From UBA7803 sp047920935 (GTDB lineage: Bacteria; Pseudomonadota; Gammaproteobacteria; Pseudomonadales; Azotimanducaceae), in contig JBLRXD010000059.1 of the NCBI GenBank assembly GCA_047920935.1, forward strand, positions 1 to 18,218: a DNA stretch of 18,218 nt, read 5' to 3'. The position numbers and the translations under genes were made by a program. Every line of letters begins with the position of its first letter. The stretch's first letter is position 1. The notes beneath the pieces were generated by a model. It ran no database searches. It was not told the DNA's origin and was given only the letters and a program-made list of their open reading frames with translations. Below, piece by piece: positions 15,275 through 18,218 of the stretch.

Positions 15275-16244
15275 GTGGCGCTACGCCCTATGATCGTGGT
15301 GCTCTGTGCAGGTGTTTGCAGCGCGGCTGCGGCGGAGTCGATGACCGGCTTCGATGCTGCAGACCTGGTGACGACGGTGATGGCGGCCGCCGAGCGCCAG
15401 GGGCTCGCCGAGGCGGAACCGATCGGCGCGTTGGATGGCATTCCCATGCACCGCATCGTCGTGCCGACGGTGTCCTCGATCCGCGATCTGCAGATGGATC
15501 GCGACACCGTCGGCATTACCCTCGACACCAGCGGCGAGGGCAAGTTTGCCTATTGGTTCACTCTGGCACTGGGCGACTCGGTGCAGGACGGCAAGGTGCT
15601 GCCCGAGCGCAATTATTCCCTCGACTGGGACGGGCCGTGGGTCGGGCGGACGGTGCGCCGCGACGACGGTTGGAGTGCCGAGATGTTCTTTCCGTGGTCG
15701 ATGATGAGCCTGCCGGCGGTGGACGGCCTGCGCACCATCGGCTTCGCGCTGAGCCGCCAGGTCTCGCACGAGAATGTCCGTTATCAGTGGCCGGGCCACG
15801 CATACTCGTCACCGCAGTTCGTGACGGCGCTGAATCGGATGGTGGTGGGGCGGGTGGAGCCCCGGCGAGAGCTTTCGGCGGTGCCGTACGCGGCGTACAC
15901 GGCCGACCGCGTTTACGACGACGATGACCGTCGCATCGGCGTCGACCTGACGTGGAAGCCATCTCCGGCGGCGGAATTCGCCGCCACGCTGCTGCCGGAT
16001 TTCGGGGCCGTCGAGGTCGACGCCGTGGTGCTGAACCTGACCGCTCACGGTCAGTCTGTTCACCCTGCAGGCACGCTACCGCTGGGAGATCGCCCCGCTG
16101 ACGGATCTGTATCTGGTCTACAACCGCAGCAACGCGCTGCCCAACCAGGTGGACGCCAGCTTCGGCGACCTGCTGAGCGACGTCTATCGTGACCCCATCA
16201 TCAACAGCTTCATCGTCAAGCTGCGCTGGCGCTTCAGCAACTGA
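15275..16244 (+). pseudogene. DUF5916 outer-membrane protein, central region lost and frame broken
   Basis: DUF5916 proteins pair an N-terminal CBM9-like carbohydrate-binding domain with a large outer-membrane-type beta-barrel, usually 700-plus residues. The first part here has a signal-like N-terminus (ALRPMIVVLCAGVCSAAAA), DRDTVGITLDT, NYSLDWDGPWVGRT, DGWSAEMFFPWSMMSLP and LLPDFGAVEVDAVVLNLTA, which equals the PDFGQVEADPAVVNLTAF junction of the family. There the frame breaks (about 16040-16050). In another frame the last barrel strands follow: LFTLQARYRWEI, DLYLVYNRSN and a terminal IINSFIVKLRWRFSN with TGA at 16242-16244. Roughly 300-350 residues between the two are missing. The start is uncertain: GTG 15275 gives a better signal sequence than ATG 15290; neither has a clear ribosome binding site. 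Confidence 0.75.
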
Positions 16245-16255
16245 GCGGAGCCCCC

Positions 16256-16295
16256 GTAGGAGCCGTCTCCAGACGGCGATCCCCAGACGGCGATC
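16256..16295. repeat. REP-like hairpin with a repeated arm
   Basis: Head GTAGGAGC (16256-16263), then a perfect 7-bp stem GCCGTCT-CC-AGACGGC (16262-16277) and GATC. The right half is repeated at once: CCAGACGGCGATC occurs at 16269-16281 and 16283-16295. It is the same family as the element at 5783-5803, with compensating stem changes. It lies 12 bases after the DUF5916 stop and just before the ArsR promoter, where it could insulate the operon from read-through. Confidence 0.65.
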
Positions 16296-16305
16296 GCGCT
16301 CCGGT

Positions 16306-16334
16306 TTGACTTTTCTGCCTCAGGCCCCTACATT
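16306..16334 (+). promoter_or_regulatory. Sigma70-type promoter of the arsR/His-rich operon
   Basis: TTGACT (16306-16311) and TACATT (16329-16334) are separated by exactly 17 bases. The -35 matches at 4/6 (TTGA) and the -10 at 4/6. The expected transcription start is near 16341, only a few bases before the ATG at 16345, so the mRNA would be leaderless or nearly so. The region shows no clear palindromic ArsR/SmtB operator. Confidence 0.6.
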
Positions 16335-16344
16335 CCATCAAACC

Positions 16345-16709
16345 ATGGAACGACGGAACGATAAAAAGTTGCTTGCCTCAGTCTGTGATCACGACCAATC
16401 GGTCAGCGAGCCCCGCCGCGAGCACCTGGAGCCGGCAGCGATGCTGTTCCGGGCCATGGGCGACCCGGAGCGCCTGCGGCTCCTGGCGATCCTCAGGAGC
16501 GGCGAGCGCTGCGTCAGCGAGTTGGTCACCCCGGCGGACAAGTGGAGCACCGTTTCCGCCCGCCTGCAGTTTCTCTACAAGGCCAGGCTCGTGCATCGGC
16601 GGCGCGAGGCAAAGCACATCTACTATCGACTCGCGGATAAGCACGTCGATCAACTGGTAAGCAATGCGCTGGCACACGCCGCGGAACCCATGCCCACAGG
16701 AGACGAAAC

Positions 16710-16713
<4 letters not shown>
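16345..16713 (+). CDS. ArsR/SmtB-family zinc-type metal-sensing repressor
   Basis: A 122-residue winged-helix repressor of the ArsR/SmtB family, which leaves DNA when it binds metal. Seen directly: the core LFRAMGDPERLRLLAILRSGERCVSEL with recognition helix WSTVSARLQFLYKARLV and wing RRREAKHIYYRL. The last helix carries Asp98-x-His100-x10-His111-x2-Glu114, the exact spacing of the alpha5 zinc site of SmtB/CzrA. Possible extra ligands are Cys14 and His16 in the N-terminal arm and Cys56 before the recognition helix, as in alpha3N sites. Zinc (or cobalt) sensing is therefore inferred rather than arsenic. ATG 16345 sits next to the promoter with no ribosome binding site; ATG 16441 has GGAG 9 bases upstream but would cut helix 1. 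The stop overlaps the next gene's start (ATGA), so the two form an operon, probably autoregulated. Confidence 0.9.
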
Positions 16714-17052
<339 letters not shown>

Positions 17053-17057
<5 letters not shown>

Positions 17058-17077
17058 CGGCTCGGCGCGGCGTCAGC
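17053..17077. terminator. Shared hairpin between convergent genes
   Basis: The arms GCTGACG (17053-17059) and CGTCAGC (17071-17077) form a perfect 7-bp stem around an 11-base GC-rich loop. The left arm contains the TGA of the His-rich gene (17055-17057) and the right arm the stop of the lactate permease (17073-17075 on the minus strand). There is no U-tract on either side, so it may block 3' decay or act with Rho rather than terminate intrinsically. Confidence 0.5.
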
Positions 17078-18218
17078 TGATGGCCACGAGCGCCAGCAGC
17101 AGCGCGCCGCCCGCGATGACCATCAGCGCGCAAGGCATCAGCGTCTTCGCCAGCACCTCGCCTTCGCGGTTCTTGAGGCCGACGGTGGCGGCGCCGGCGA
17201 TGATGTTGTGCGGCGCCACGATGTTGCCGATCGCGGCGCCGAACGACTGCGCGGCGAGCATGGCGATCGGCGACAACCCCAGGGCCGTCGCCGTTCCCAG
17301 CTGAAACTCACTGAACAGGATGTTTGACGCTGTCGCCGAGCCGGTGACGAAGGTGCCGAGCACACCCACGGCGGGCGCCAGCAGCGGCCAGACGGCTCCG
17401 GCGCGCGCCGCGGCGCTGGCGAGCTCGGCGATCATGCCCGAGTGCACCATGACGCGCGACAGCGCGAGCATCGCCAGCAGCGCCAGGGCCACCGGCCCCA
17501 GCCGCCGCAGCGCGGCGGCCAGCGACGGCAGCAGGTGGGCGCCCCGGCCTGTCAGCACGGCGCTCGCGAGCAGCCCCACGAACAGCAGCGAACCGGGATG
17601 GAACAACGGCTCGAAGCGGCCGCGGTAGGTGTCGAAGAGCGTCCAGTCGAGCGCCGGGCCGGTGAGCGCGGCGCGCACCTCCGGCAGCAGGCGGGTCGCC
17701 AGCACCAGCACGAGGATGATGGCGTACGGCGCCAGGTCGGCCAGCAGCCGCCGGTCGCCGACCCCCCGGGTGGGGCGCAGGCCGGCGGCGATGCGGGGGT
17801 CGTCTGCGCTGGCGATCTCCGTCGCCGGGCGCGGTTGCCTTCGCCACAACAGCGTGGCAAACACCAGGCTGCCGATCAGCGCGCCGCCGAGGGTGGGCAG
17901 CTCCGGGCCGGCGAATGCGGCCAGCAGCACGCTCGGCACGAAGAAGCACAGGGCCGCGCCACCGCTCCAGACGAAATCGCGGCGACAGAGCGGCTCGTCC
18001 CCCGCCAGCCGCACCAGCGTCAGCAGCAGGATGGAGCCGACGAGGGCGTGAAGCAGCGCCGTCGCAGCGGCGATCTCGCGGCCATCGAGACCGGTGATCT
18101 CGGCCTGTGTCAGCACCGGGGTGCCGACGGCCCCGAAAGACACCCCCGCCGCATGGCCCAGGAGGGCGAGCACCACGGCGCGCACCGGCGCAAACCCGAT
18201 GCCCACCAGCAGCGGGGC
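17073..18218 (-). CDS. lctP: L-lactate permease (LctP family), C-terminal part
   Basis: The C-terminal ~381 residues of an LctP/GlcA-type lactate/glycolate:proton symporter in the inner membrane; the family is about 500-560 residues. The frame is open at the right window edge (APLLVGIGFAP...), so the N-terminus lies outside. Seen directly: LGHAAGVSFGAVGTPVLTQ, several hydrophobic segments, then the family signatures GSATASNILFSEFQ and QSFGAAIGNIVAPHNIIAG followed by GLKNREGEVLAKT and a final helix. An apparent start at 18206 is an internal GTG. The middle (PRPATEIASADD...) is a long hydrophilic loop. No lactate dehydrogenase or LldR-type regulator is visible in the window; they could lie beyond the edge. 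Whether L-lactate, D-lactate or glycolate is preferred cannot be read from sequence. Confidence 0.9.
   Translation of the reverse strand, partial: APLLVGIGFAPVRAVVLALLGHAAGVSFGAVGTPVLTQAEITGLDGREIAAATALLHALVGSILLLTLVRLAGDEPLCRRDFVWSGGAALCFFVPSVLLAAFAGPELPTLGGALIGSLVFATLLWRRQPRPATEIASADDPRIAAGLRPTRGVGDRRLLADLAPYAIILVLVLATRLLPEVRAALTGPALDWTLFDTYRGRFEPLFHPGSLLFVGLLASAVLTGRGAHLLPSLAAALRRLGPVALALLAMLALSRVMVHSGMIAELASAAARAGAVWPLLAPAVGVLGTFVTGSATASNILFSEFQLGTATALGLSPIAMLAAQSFGAAIGNIVAPHNIIAGAATVGLKNREGEVLAKTLMPCALMVIAGGALLLALVAIS

Noticed and set aside
14401..15927. 508-residue plus-strand frame
   Set aside because: Antisense to the FAD oxidoreductase and then out of frame with the DUF5916 gene; no domain features.

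Overview
This is an 18.2 kb GC-rich chromosomal segment, most likely from a gammaproteobacterium. The evidence is two TonB-dependent receptors, a canonical Fur box, REP-like hairpins with the GTAGGAGC head known from Pseudomonas and xanthomonads, and proteobacterial families (M48 protease, PPK2, RidA, YbhN, LctP). Nothing visible fixes the genus. I see no tRNA, rRNA, CRISPR array, insertion sequence or phage gene.

Layout. 1-1430: an exported M48 metalloprotease (+), then a strip of gene remnants on the minus strand (a shortened PIN toxin, the tail of its antitoxin and the N-terminus of a YchJ/SEC-C protein), then a terminator. 1428-4622: a large TonB-dependent receptor (-). 4839-6353: a PPK2 polyphosphate kinase and an exported RidA-like protein (+), separated by REP-like hairpins. 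6370-8635: a DUF2235 alpha/beta hydrolase (-) divergent from an exported endonuclease/exonuclease/phosphatase-fold protein with a C-terminal helix-hairpin-helix module (+). 8662-10121: a Fur box and a broken FecA-like receptor (+). 10202-12042: two overlapping tandem paralogues with a ParB/sulfiredoxin-like core (-). 12203-13987: a HAD phosphatase (+) that lacks a stop where its family ends, a hidden 53-residue membrane ORF, and a convergent YbhN-type membrane protein (-). 14113-15132: a renalase-like FAD oxidoreductase (-). 15275-16244: a broken DUF5916 outer-membrane protein (+). 16306-17057: a promoter driving a zinc-type ArsR repressor and a histidine-rich metal-binding protein. 17073-18218: an L-lactate permease (-), cut by the window edge.

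Two units look functionally coherent. The first is the ArsR/His-rich pair, a self-contained metal sensing and buffering operon. The second is the tandem ParB/Srx-like pair, which is translationally coupled and has no recognised function. The Fur-controlled receptor would be an iron-uptake gene if it were intact.

The most unusual global feature is repeated loss of gene middles: the PIN toxin, the antitoxin/YchJ junction, the FecA-like receptor and the DUF5916 protein all keep both recognisable ends but lack the centre, and the HAD gene has lost its normal end. This is either real erosion of accessory genes or a collapsed assembly; the sequence alone cannot decide between them.
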